A stretch of 49,716 nt of DNA, taken from NCBI GenBank assembly GCA_964475985.1, contig CAYYYP010000024.1, forward strand, positions 1 through 49,716, read 5' to 3'. Of the stretch, positions 16,927-24,586 are shown piece by piece; positions within the stretch are counted from its first letter, which is position 1, and the number at the start of each line of letters is the position of its first letter. The notes beneath the pieces were generated by a model, which was not told the DNA's origin, did no database searches, and saw nothing but the letters and a program-made list of their open reading frames with translations. The translations under genes were made by a program, and so were the position numbers. The stretch comes from CAYYYP01 sp964475985. GTDB lineage: Bacteria > Bdellovibrionota > UBA1018 > CAYHWW01.

Positions 16927-17802
16927 GTGCCGCCAGAACTCGCGGCGTCCACATTAGATGACGACATTTCGGGGTATGACCAAAAGCCCACTTGGGACAT
17001 CGCCGTTCGTTACCAAGATTTGAAAAGGCTCTTAGCCCTTTCTGACGCGCAGAAGAAAAAATTTTCGGAACGGGCGGTAGAGGGAGTCATTTCACGGGCC
17101 AGGCAAGTTTTGGGCGGCGTCATGCGCCCGGAAATTTTAGAGAAGATGAACTTTGATGAATATCACCAAGACGGTTATCGCGGAGAGTTGGATCTGCTTA
17201 CAACCTTGGACGAAGGTTTAAGCCGGGGCGCACTCTTCACCGACAAAGAATCCTTATACTTTGAGGGCCGATTTCCGAAGAAATCCCGCGTGTTTTTGCT
17301 CATGGATGCAAGCCTCAGCATGAATGGTGAAAAAATCGCGTTGTTGGCCGTAGCCGTGGCGGTAGTTGGACTCTGCTTACCGTCCGCCGATATTGGTCTG
17401 CTTAGTTTTTCTTCCCGAGCAAAAGTTCTAAAGGAATTCGGAACAAAAGCGTCCCTTCAAGAAATGGTGAAGGCCGTTTTGGAAATGCCTACTTTTGGTT
17501 TAACTAACCTTGAAGAGGCCCTTCGCACCGCGCAAAATACGTTAGAGAAAAATCGAGATCCGCGTATTAACGTCATTCTGATTAGCGATGGTAAATATAC
17601 CGAAGGGAAGGACCCTTCTTACTTAGCCCCGCAATTCAAGCGGCTATCTGCCTTGAAGGTGGGACGAGACATCGCAGGGCGTGCCTTGCTCCAGGAATTG
17701 GTGCGCTGCGGCGGGGGCGACGGAAGCTTGCTCTTCGAAGCGAAGCGTTATTGGGATTTACCGCATGTGCTCTACAAAACTTTGCGCCACCTGGTGAGAT
17801 GA
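16927..17802 (+). CDS. VWA-domain partner of the MoxR ATPase
   Basis: The VWA domain is recognised by a MIDAS site: MDASLSMNG (the DxSxS motif), a Thr in FGLTNLEEAL, and ISDGKYTEG. The N-terminal third is helical with no recognised domain. The GTG start given here is the first standard start codon, but it has no Shine-Dalgarno. The same frame is open back to 16816 and reads as plausible protein (LDQERTLDSIAVEVSKRSE). An AAGGA lies just before a CTG at 16840, so the true start may be non-standard and about 29 residues earlier. The gene ends by ATGA overlap with kce. Role: probable adaptor delivering MoxR activity to a client enzyme. Confidence 0.82.
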   Translation: MPPELAASTLDDDISGYDQKPTWDIAVRYQDLKRLLALSDAQKKKFSERAVEGVISRARQVLGGVMRPEILEKMNFDEYHQDGYRGELDLLTTLDEGLSRGALFTDKESLYFEGRFPKKSRVFLLMDASLSMNGEKIALLAVAVAVVGLCLPSADIGLLSFSSRAKVLKEFGTKASLQEMVKAVLEMPTFGLTNLEEALRTAQNTLEKNRDPRINVILISDGKYTEGKDPSYLAPQFKRLSALKVGRDIAGRALLQELVRCGGGDGSLLFEAKRYWDLPHVLYKTLRHLVR

Positions 17803-18644
17803 GTGATAATGAATGGACTGTGCAAAAACTCATCATTGCCTGTGCAATTACTGGCGCGGAAGTCACCCAAGAACAATGTCCCCATCTCCCGATAACGCCC
17901 GACGAGCAGGCGCAAGCGGCCTATGAATGTTGGAAGGCCGGGGCGTCCATCATCCACCTGCATGTGCGGGACGACGCCGGGAAACCCACCCAGTCGGTCG
18001 CGCGCTTCCAGGAAGTTTTTGAAAAAATAAGAAAGCGCTGTCCCGTCATTTTGCAAATCTCAACGGGTGGTGCCGTGGGTGAAAGCATTGAGTCTCGCTT
18101 AAAGCCGCTGGATTTAAAGCCAGAAATGGCAAGCCTTAATATGGGCAGCATTAATTTTGGAACCGAAGTTTTTCAAAACCTGCCCCAGGACATCGAAGCC
18201 TTCGCAAAACGAATGCAGGAATTGAACATCATGCCGGAGCTTGAAGTCTATGACGTAGGAATGCTTGAGTACGCCAAAAAATTGGCTGCCAAGGGCATTT
18301 TGAAAGAGCCATTTCATTTTCAATTCGTACTAGGAACACCCCAAGGTCTTACGGGCGAGCCTAGGAATTTGAATTTCCTGGTGGATAATTTATTTGGTGA
18401 TCACTCCTGGGCCGTCGCGGGAGTGGGGCGCTGGCAACTTCCCCTCGCCGCTCAAGCCATCGTGCGCGGAGGCCATGTGCGCGTAGGGTTTGAAGATAAT
18501 ATTTACTTTTCAAAGGGTGTGCTCGCAAAATCCAACGCGGAGTTTGTAAGCCGGGTAGTTGAATTAGCAAAACTTCTGCAAAGGCCCGTGGCAACCGTCG
18601 ATGAGGCGCGGGAGATGTTAGGTTTAAGGGCTTCCGTTTCATGA
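17799..18644 (+). CDS. kce: 3-keto-5-aminohexanoate cleavage enzyme (BKACE family)
   Basis: Kce condenses 3-keto-5-aminohexanoate with acetyl-CoA to give acetoacetate and 3-aminobutyryl-CoA. The 281-residue protein has the zinc motif HLHVRDD (His53, His55), the conserved QISTGGAVGES, and SLNMGSINFGTEVF. A C-terminal AGVGRWQLPLAAQAI and GGHVRVGFEDNIY complete the BKACE (DUF849) pattern. The ATG start overlaps the VWA stop. The BKACE family covers several beta-keto acid substrates, but the kdd and kamDE neighbours make the lysine-pathway role likely. Confidence 0.9.
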   Translation: MSDNEWTVQKLIIACAITGAEVTQEQCPHLPITPDEQAQAAYECWKAGASIIHLHVRDDAGKPTQSVARFQEVFEKIRKRCPVILQISTGGAVGESIESRLKPLDLKPEMASLNMGSINFGTEVFQNLPQDIEAFAKRMQELNIMPELEVYDVGMLEYAKKLAAKGILKEPFHFQFVLGTPQGLTGEPRNLNFLVDNLFGDHSWAVAGVGRWQLPLAAQAIVRGGHVRVGFEDNIYFSKGVLAKSNAEFVSRVVELAKLLQRPVATVDEAREMLGLRASVS

Positions 18645-19870
18645 AGAATGTGATCGACGTTAAACTTTCGGATATTGAAGCCGCAAGGCAAACGCTGGGG
18701 AAGTGGCTTACTCCCACGGCTTTGCTTATGAACCCTTGGTTGTCCGAACGACTTGGTTGCAAAATTTATCTTAAGCTTGAAAACATGCAGCCCGTGGGAT
18801 CCTTCAAAATCCGTGGCGCAACGAATAAAATTGCAAATCTCTCTCCGGCTCAAAAAAAGAAGGGCGTCATTAGCGCAAGCGCTGGCAATCATGCTCAAGG
18901 GGTAGCCTGGGGCTCAAGCATTTGCGGGGTGGAAGCCACCATTGTGATGCCCGTTACGGCTCCCTTAGTAAAAGTTCAAAACACGCGTGCCCTTGGCGCA
19001 AAAGTAATCCTTGAAGGGCAGCACTACGACGAGTCAGTTGAGTGCGCGAAAAAAATTGCAAAGAAAACGAAAAAAATTTACATACCAGCGTTTGAGGATG
19101 CCCACGTAATTGCCGGACAGGGCACCATTGGATTAGAAATTTTTGAGAGCTTGCCAGACGTGGACGTTATCATTGGTTCGCTGGGTGGTGGTGGCATGAT
19201 GGCAGGGGTTTCCATCGCCATGCGCGCCCTTCGTCCGCAAACTCAGATCATTGGTTGCCAAGCGGTGGGTTGCCAACCGCTTTTCAAATCATTTGAAACT
19301 GGGCGTGCCGTAAAAATTCATAAAGTTGAAACCTTTGCTGACGGCATCGCCGTAAGTGAAGCGAAACCTTCGATGCTAAAAATTTTGAGGAATCACCTCG
19401 ATGAAATCGTAGTGGCCGACGATGAGGCCATCGCCGAAGCGATTTTGCTTTTACTTGAAAAAGCTAAGACCGTAGTTGAAGCATCGGGCGCCATTACTCT
19501 GGCCATCGCCGAAAAAATTGCGCATAGGTTAAAGGGCAAAAAAGTTGTGCTCATCATGAGTGGCGGTAACGTCGACGTTAATGTGCTGGGGCGCGTAATT
19601 GAACGGGGGTTGATCAAGGCAGGAAGGCGTGTGCGAATTAACGCGTGGATTCCTGATGTTCCAGGAAGCCTTAGTCGCTTAACGGCACTGCTTGCTGAAC
19701 AAGGGGTCAATATTTTGCAAGCCATTCACGACCGCTCGGAATTATCTACGGGCTTCCATGAAACCGGAGTTGAGTTAACTTTGGAAACTAAAGGCCACGA
19801 CCACACCAAAAATTTGCTTAAGGCATTTAAGATTTCTGATGCCGTGAACCGATTTGAAATTATTGACTAA
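18641..19870 (+). CDS. Threonine ammonia-lyase with ACT domain
   Basis: This fold-type II PLP enzyme deaminates threonine to 2-oxobutyrate. The PLP lysine lies in VGSFKIRGATNK near residue 50. ASAGNHAQGVAWG and SLGGGGMMAGVS are the cofactor-phosphate and glycine-loop motifs. A C-terminal ACT-like region (INAWIPDVPGSLSRLTALL) suggests allosteric control. The 409-residue length fits the single-ACT form used for catabolism or isoleucine synthesis. It begins by ATGA overlap with kce. Some relatives prefer serine, and a role replacing the missing 3-aminobutyryl-CoA ammonia-lyase is not expected from its family. Confidence 0.9.
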   Translation: MKNVIDVKLSDIEAARQTLGKWLTPTALLMNPWLSERLGCKIYLKLENMQPVGSFKIRGATNKIANLSPAQKKKGVISASAGNHAQGVAWGSSICGVEATIVMPVTAPLVKVQNTRALGAKVILEGQHYDESVECAKKIAKKTKKIYIPAFEDAHVIAGQGTIGLEIFESLPDVDVIIGSLGGGGMMAGVSIAMRALRPQTQIIGCQAVGCQPLFKSFETGRAVKIHKVETFADGIAVSEAKPSMLKILRNHLDEIVVADDEAIAEAILLLLEKAKTVVEASGAITLAIAEKIAHRLKGKKVVLIMSGGNVDVNVLGRVIERGLIKAGRRVRINAWIPDVPGSLSRLTALLAEQGVNILQAIHDRSELSTGFHETGVELTLETKGHDHTKNLLKAFKISDAVNRFEIID

Positions 19871-20717
19871 TCAATGGAGGGATAGAAATGAAATTACCAA
19901 AAAATGAGGCAAATAAAATCCATCGTGCATCCATTAGCGTTGAACTTGATGTGAAACTCATTGAGGCCTTGGAACAGATGGAAAAGCATTCCAAGGATAC
20001 CCGGACGGCCATCCTGGAAACGGCCTTAAAAAGATTTATCGCGACCCATATAGAGTATTTTCTCGAGAAGTGATCAAGGGCAAATACGTGGGCTGACTGA
20101 ATCTGGGAAAGCAAATGCGTCCAGGCCTGTGATGAAATGCCTCGGGCTGAAATTCGAAGCAGAATGCGTTGCCCGTCCGATTCAAGATCACTATGTAAGG
20201 ACCCAGAAAACTCCGCTGCTTGCACTGCCGCCTCGGCCGCGGGAATGGCCGATAGTATGAGCAAATAAGAATATCGATTTCCGGTAAGCAGACTGATGCG
20301 GTCAGAATTGATAGAATAAGTTGCAACCAACGCTCCATCTTCTGCAGTTCCGGAAGATTGAAAGCGTGGCTCGCTCGCCGAAACATGTCGATACTGAGCA
20401 TTTATGGCGGCATTCAATTCTCCATCTTGCAGGGCCTGAGGCAGTGCATTCTGCGATACCATCTGCACTTGCAGCACGGAGTCTTGCTCTTCTTGGAGTA
20501 AAGAGGAACGGGTGCGGAGGTGTTCTTCATCGTTAAAGTGTGAACCAGTACTGGAACTTGCCGAGAGTGAGGCCGCCCCCGTGGGCGCTGCTTTGTTGAC
20601 GCTCGGTGTGATGGGGCCGCAGGATATGAATAGCGTGGTCGCAAATAAGGAACTGGTCACCAGGAAAAATAGAAAAAAACTGATTTTTTTGGATTGTACG
20701 AGGGATTCGTTATGCAT
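19860..20717 (-). CDS. Lipoprotein of unknown function
   Basis: The frame starts MHNESLVQSKK and has a hydrophobic core ISFFLFFLVTSSLFATTLF ending in ISC, so Cys33 is a likely lipidation site. The body is rich in Gln, Ser and Ala, with no recognised domain. The last 70 residues are encoded antisense to the ribbon-helix-helix gene and look unnatural (many Ser, Phe, Met), so the functional protein may be shorter in relatives. A frame extending to 20774 exists, but the internal ATG sits at the start of the signal. Envelope location is likely; function unknown. Confidence 0.6.
   Translation of the reverse strand: MHNESLVQSKKISFFLFFLVTSSLFATTLFISCGPITPSVNKAAPTGAASLSASSSTGSHFNDEEHLRTRSSLLQEEQDSVLQVQMVSQNALPQALQDGELNAAINAQYRHVSASEPRFQSSGTAEDGALVATYSINSDRISLLTGNRYSYLLILSAIPAAEAAVQAAEFSGSLHSDLESDGQRILLRISARGISSQAWTHLLSQIQSAHVFALDHFSRKYSIWVAINLFKAVSRMAVRVSLECFSICSKASMSFTSSSTLMDARWILFASFFGNFISIPPLISQ
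19888..20073 (+). CDS. Ribbon-helix-helix (CopG-like) small protein
   Basis: A 61-residue protein is preceded by a strong GGAGGG. It has the ribbon-helix-helix outline: a short strand around RASISVEL, then helices EALEQMEKHSK and TAILETALKRFI. Such proteins bind DNA as dimers and repress promoters, often their own. It lies 17 bp after the threonine ammonia-lyase stop and is probably the last gene of the operon, so it could be the operon's regulator (inference). The whole gene lies antisense inside the 3' part of a lipoprotein frame on the other strand. Confidence 0.75.
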   Translation: MKLPKNEANKIHRASISVELDVKLIEALEQMEKHSKDTRTAILETALKRFIATHIEYFLEK

Positions 20718-20821
20718 GGCCGCCTCACTTGGAGTCCTAAAGAAAAACTTCAAACTCCAACGTCCCATCATCAACTTTTATGCCAAATAAAAATCATTTA
20801 TAATGATTGTGTTCGGGGTAG

Positions 20822-20893
20822 AAATAAAAAAATCGCCGTTAAATGATGAAGCTTTGGACATTTGCCAAAAAGTTCATCAGCCTAACGGCGGTT
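20822..20893 (-). terminator. Rho-independent terminator of the 20.9-22.7 kb gene
   Basis: Reading the minus strand after the stop at 20903, an outer stem AACGGCG/CGCCGTT encloses a second pairing TGATGAA/TTCATCA. A T-rich run (TTTTTTTATTT) follows. It is well placed to end transcription before the lipoprotein gene. Confidence 0.7.
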
Positions 20894-20902
20894 TAATTTT
20901 TA

Positions 20903-22708
20903 TTAGTGAGCAGTAGCTGCTGGAACGTTATCTGGCACGGGTGCGCCGCGATCGTCCACCCATGTGCGGTCGAGGATTAGGGACGCGCCCACGCCTACCA
21001 TTCCAGAAGGTGTATGCTCACGGCCATCGGGCACAGGAACCGTATTGGATTCAACGCCAAGGTTAAGTCCCCAATTATGCCTTCTTTGACGAACAGGTAC
21101 GGTTACGCGCTCGGTCCTGTCTCCGCGACGGATCTCTCTCTCCGTAGGTACGGTACGTTCGTCGTAAAAGTCAGCGCCGGCCGCAAAGCGCACAGAGTCA
21201 ACTGCGCCGCCATCGATGGCACCCGCATGCACTGTACTACCAACTTCAAGGCCGCCGTAGAGGTCGATGGCCGAGTTGTTTCCGAAGGAGCGAAGCCTTC
21301 CTCTCAACATCGCACCAACGTGGGCATTCAAGCCTACCGTAAACATATGTGCCGTTGCGGAATGGGCGTAGGTGAGGGGCGTTCCCATGGAAATTCGCAC
21401 GTCAAATTGCATATCGTCACCGGGACTGCCAAACCCAAGGGCCGCAATGATTTCCGGTGAAAGGGAAATTCTCGCTAGCGGAGTTTCGCCGGAACTTGCG
21501 TTTCCGGATAACAAAAAGCCGCGAGCGGTGGGAGCCAATATGAGTTCAAAACGTCCAGGCCCAACGGCATGTTTCCAAAGATGGAAGTTATGCACCTGAA
21601 CTTCTCCATTGATGCGGATTTGGAGAGGAACAATGAGGCCAGCACTAACGCGAGCAACCACTCGGTTGTTCGCCATTACGAATCCTGCTTGAGCGGGAAT
21701 CCAATGGGAATTGAAACCAGCAAGCGCACTTGCATTCGCTCGCAAGCCATCGCGTGGCATAAACGTAGCAACCGCAGAATTTGAGGAATGGTGAAGATTG
21801 ACTTCATCCGCGGCGGGAGAGGCCGCTACGGGTGCCTGAGGTGTAGGAGTCGCAGCTGGTTGAGCCGTCATGATGGGGTTTCTTACGCAAGGAGTAAGGT
21901 GGGCTGACGCGATATTTGGCAAATCTGGCAGTACTACCGAGACATCCATGACCGTATCCTCCTGGCCAGGCATGCGTTCAAAAACTACGGCCGGGCTATC
22001 AATGCGCACTAAGCGGACCAGATGAGATGCCGCCCTCAATGTAAAAGTTTGAGTCTGTCCTGAGATAGACAACGTCGAAATACGGATGAGGTCCGCAGGA
22101 TTAGGATAATTGTTAAGGTTTACCGTGGCGAGAGCGTTTGTCATAAAGGTTACGCTGCTTTGGCACTGAGCTTGGGCCGAACCGCTTGTCGTAGCTAAAT
22201 CACCTAAGAATACAGTAATTCCGCGAAAAAATCTGGTGCCGCGCGCTTCGCCATAAAGTGCTTGGGGCCGAACCAATTGTACACGATAGGTACCTGCGCC
22301 AGTGTTAGAGACTCGGAAAGCATCGCGGGGTTCGATAACCAATTCGCCTGCGTTGTTTGAACCACGATCAAGATCCCAATGGTCAGGGAGCTGAGCGAAA
22401 CTATCAAAACTTCCATTGCGGGAGGCTTCGGTCTGGGTAGCAGCAATGATTTGCTCGCGCATTCCGATGCAGCCAGCGATGCCCCGACAAATATTTTGTT
22501 CAGCTACGGTTGGGACCGGAGCCGGCGGTGCCACCTCTGCCGTCGCGGGTGTTTCAGCTTCGGATTCAGTGCCAGTACTTGTCGCAGTCTCAGTACTGAC
22601 CGCAGGGTCGGTGGGGGGCGTTTGTGCGTAAACTGAATTCATCGCAAAGGAAGAAACAGCAGTCGCCGCAATAAGATAGGCAACGGTTTTAAATGGATTT
22701 CTGAGCAT
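20903..22708 (-). CDS. Large secreted protein of unknown function
   Basis: The 601-residue protein has a clear signal peptide ending VYAQ near residue 29. It is followed by a Thr/Glu/Pro/Ala-rich spacer to about residue 70, then a small cysteine motif CRGIAGC (C-x5-C). The middle contains another Ala/Pro-rich linker, and the C-terminal 250 residues are rich in short beta-strand-like segments, suggesting a surface or outer-membrane domain. The start is well supported by GGAGAAAT before the ATG. The C-x5-C after a signal peptide recurs in the four paralogues at 34-39 kb, but overall similarity is not evident. No catalytic motif was found. Confidence 0.8.
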   Translation of the reverse strand: MLRNPFKTVAYLIAATAVSSFAMNSVYAQTPPTDPAVSTETATSTGTESEAETPATAEVAPPAPVPTVAEQNICRGIAGCIGMREQIIAATQTEASRNGSFDSFAQLPDHWDLDRGSNNAGELVIEPRDAFRVSNTGAGTYRVQLVRPQALYGEARGTRFFRGITVFLGDLATTSGSAQAQCQSSVTFMTNALATVNLNNYPNPADLIRISTLSISGQTQTFTLRAASHLVRLVRIDSPAVVFERMPGQEDTVMDVSVVLPDLPNIASAHLTPCVRNPIMTAQPAATPTPQAPVAASPAADEVNLHHSSNSAVATFMPRDGLRANASALAGFNSHWIPAQAGFVMANNRVVARVSAGLIVPLQIRINGEVQVHNFHLWKHAVGPGRFELILAPTARGFLLSGNASSGETPLARISLSPEIIAALGFGSPGDDMQFDVRISMGTPLTYAHSATAHMFTVGLNAHVGAMLRGRLRSFGNNSAIDLYGGLEVGSTVHAGAIDGGAVDSVRFAAGADFYDERTVPTEREIRRGDRTERVTVPVRQRRHNWGLNLGVESNTVPVPDGREHTPSGMVGVGASLILDRTWVDDRGAPVPDNVPAATAH

Positions 22709-22894
22709 GGGTATTTCTCCTTCAGGTCATGAGGCTTTTAGATTGAAAAGCAAGGAAAATGCCAGGAAAAAAGGAATGAAGAACCTGAATATTGCAGGGT
22801 TTTAAGCGCTAAAATGGCTTTAATCGTAGGCCCATCTGTCAAAACATTTTACATTGAGATGGAATCTAAACGGTGATTTCAGGACGGCCAAAGC

Positions 22895-24481
22895 CTATCG
22901 CGGATTCGGACTTACAAAGTGTTGCACTCGTCCGGTCTGTGCATCATAGACTCGGAGTCCTGCCTCCCGGCCATAAACCCGCATACTGTTAATGAGTGCC
23001 ATGGATCCAGAGGGCAACGGTTCCATTATCGCTAAACTTGCGAGGGTCACGGAAAACGCAAGGGTACTGGTGAGCATCATAGTCCCCTGGTTGCGAATCG
23101 CGCGTGCGTCATGACCTGCGACTACAGCTTGATAGGAAATATCGTTCGTTGAGGCCACGGCGGTACCTGAACCGGAAAGCACCCTTTCCGAAAACTGGAT
23201 CCAAGGTTCCTGTTGGGGGTCAGCGGTCGTGAATAGGGAATAACGGTCGGCTACGCTGCAGGAAAGAAATACTATAAAGGCGCCTGGTTTCAACCGATGA
23301 GGATTGACCTCCGGAAGAAAGTCTTTGAGGAATCTGTGGTTTAAAGAGAAATTTCCTGGGCTACCGTGGAAATTAAAGATGACGATGTCAGCATCCCGGC
23401 TGGCATCAATGGCAGCGTTGAGTTCAGAAACATTTCCCACCAAATGTCCCTGGAAGGAGCGAGAAGGCCTTCGATAGGCATCAACCATTCTCAAATTTGT
23501 GGGATCAGCCACGGAACTGCCCAGAGAGGTATTCCCTAAAAAAGGAATTCCGGATGTCACTAAAGAACGATCAGCGATGTATGCGACTCTTTTTCCCTGC
23601 AGATTCAGGCCAGCAAAGCGTTGGGAGTCCGCTAAATAACTACTGTGATCATAAGAAGGGGATAGGCGGTTACCAATGGCATCGGTCGGGTGAAGATGAA
23701 CTCCGGTCAAAACTCCTAAAAGTTTGAGCGATACCAAAATGCTTAAAGGTCCCATGAGCGTGCCGCGCTGGGATACTTTGACTCTTGCTTGGAGGACGCT
23801 CGCGTCAGAAAAATGCTCCTGCCAAACCTTATCGAAAAATTCATCCTTAGGAATTCCCCACGATGCGAGAAGTCCTTCGTTCGCAGAAATTTGCCGTTCC
23901 AGTTCCGCGGGCATCGCTTTAATGCGTTTCCTCGCTAGGAGAGCCGGGATCATGCGAAATGCGAAGGGGCCGGCAGACCACAAATAGTCCCGTAAAAACG
24001 ATCTTAGGGCACCTCCGATTCGGTCCCTTGGCGTAAGGCTTTGACCTAAGATGTTCTGGGATCTCTGAAGAAAATCAATTGTACGTTGAGGAACCCCCAG
24101 AAAGGCTAAAAGTGCGGTCGCCGTAGGCGTAGTTTTGTCCAAAGCGGACTGAACGTCCAAGGCAACGGCGTAGGAGAGAAGTGCCCGTTGAGTTTGTGAA
24201 GTTAAACCCAAATCCTTGGCTTTCATGCTGAAAAGACTGCTTAGGACAAAGGCTCCGCTCAAGGTGTCTCCGCGTTCCCGCGCTTGCTCGTAAGCCAGTT
24301 TCCAATCAGATTCAGAATAGTTCCGGGTGGGAACTGCCCCGGCGTTCCTCAATGAAGTCAGGAACTCAGCGCAGGCTTTAAGATTAAAAGCCGAAAACCC
24401 AGATGTGGGAGTAGCGAGATTGACCACCAGGCCGAGGAAAATTGAAACTATTGATATTCTGCAGCGATGTAAAATCAGCAC
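22895..24481 (-). CDS. Secreted protein with caspase-like (clan CD) C-terminal signature
   Basis: The 528-residue product has an N-terminal signal (IVSIFLGLVVNLATPTSGFSA) and a helical N-terminal half without recognised domain. Residues 366-374 read IVIFNFHGS and residues 402-410 read FIVFLSCSV. This is the hydrophobic-strand-then-HG and hydrophobic-strand-then-Cys pattern of clan CD peptidases and related CHAT/C11/DUF4347-type folds; His372 and Cys408 would be the dyad. The start is a GTG placed 5 bases after GGAG. That Shine-Dalgarno lies in the arm of a strong hairpin, so translation may be controlled. It may be an exported protease or an inactive relative; the substrate is unknown. Confidence 0.65.
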   Translation of the reverse strand: MLILHRCRISIVSIFLGLVVNLATPTSGFSAFNLKACAEFLTSLRNAGAVPTRNYSESDWKLAYEQARERGDTLSGAFVLSSLFSMKAKDLGLTSQTQRALLSYAVALDVQSALDKTTPTATALLAFLGVPQRTIDFLQRSQNILGQSLTPRDRIGGALRSFLRDYLWSAGPFAFRMIPALLARKRIKAMPAELERQISANEGLLASWGIPKDEFFDKVWQEHFSDASVLQARVKVSQRGTLMGPLSILVSLKLLGVLTGVHLHPTDAIGNRLSPSYDHSSYLADSQRFAGLNLQGKRVAYIADRSLVTSGIPFLGNTSLGSSVADPTNLRMVDAYRRPSRSFQGHLVGNVSELNAAIDASRDADIVIFNFHGSPGNFSLNHRFLKDFLPEVNPHRLKPGAFIVFLSCSVADRYSLFTTADPQQEPWIQFSERVLSGSGTAVASTNDISYQAVVAGHDARAIRNQGTMMLTSTLAFSVTLASLAIMEPLPSGSMALINSMRVYGREAGLRVYDAQTGRVQHFVSPNPR

Positions 24482-24482
24482 A

Positions 24483-24527
24483 TTTTCTCCAAATTGAGGT
24501 GCCCGTATTACCTCATTTTGGAGAAAA
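24483..24527 (-). promoter_or_regulatory. Hairpin covering the ribosome-binding site
   Basis: An 18-bp stem with one mismatch and a 9-base loop ends directly at the start codon of the caspase-like gene. On the minus strand its 3' arm contains the GGAG Shine-Dalgarno. There is no T-run after it, so it looks like a translational switch or RNA-stability element rather than a terminator. Confidence 0.6.
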
Positions 24528-24586
24528 GCTTCAGTAAATTTTTTCTATTTATAAAAATACTGGCCGCTACGGTTGAGTTTTTGCCT

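Noticed and set aside
18641..19870. Threonine ammonia-lyase as the missing 3-aminobutyryl-CoA ammonia-lyase
   Set aside because: It is a fold-type II PLP enzyme with an ACT domain, unlike the small hot-dog-fold Kal proteins.
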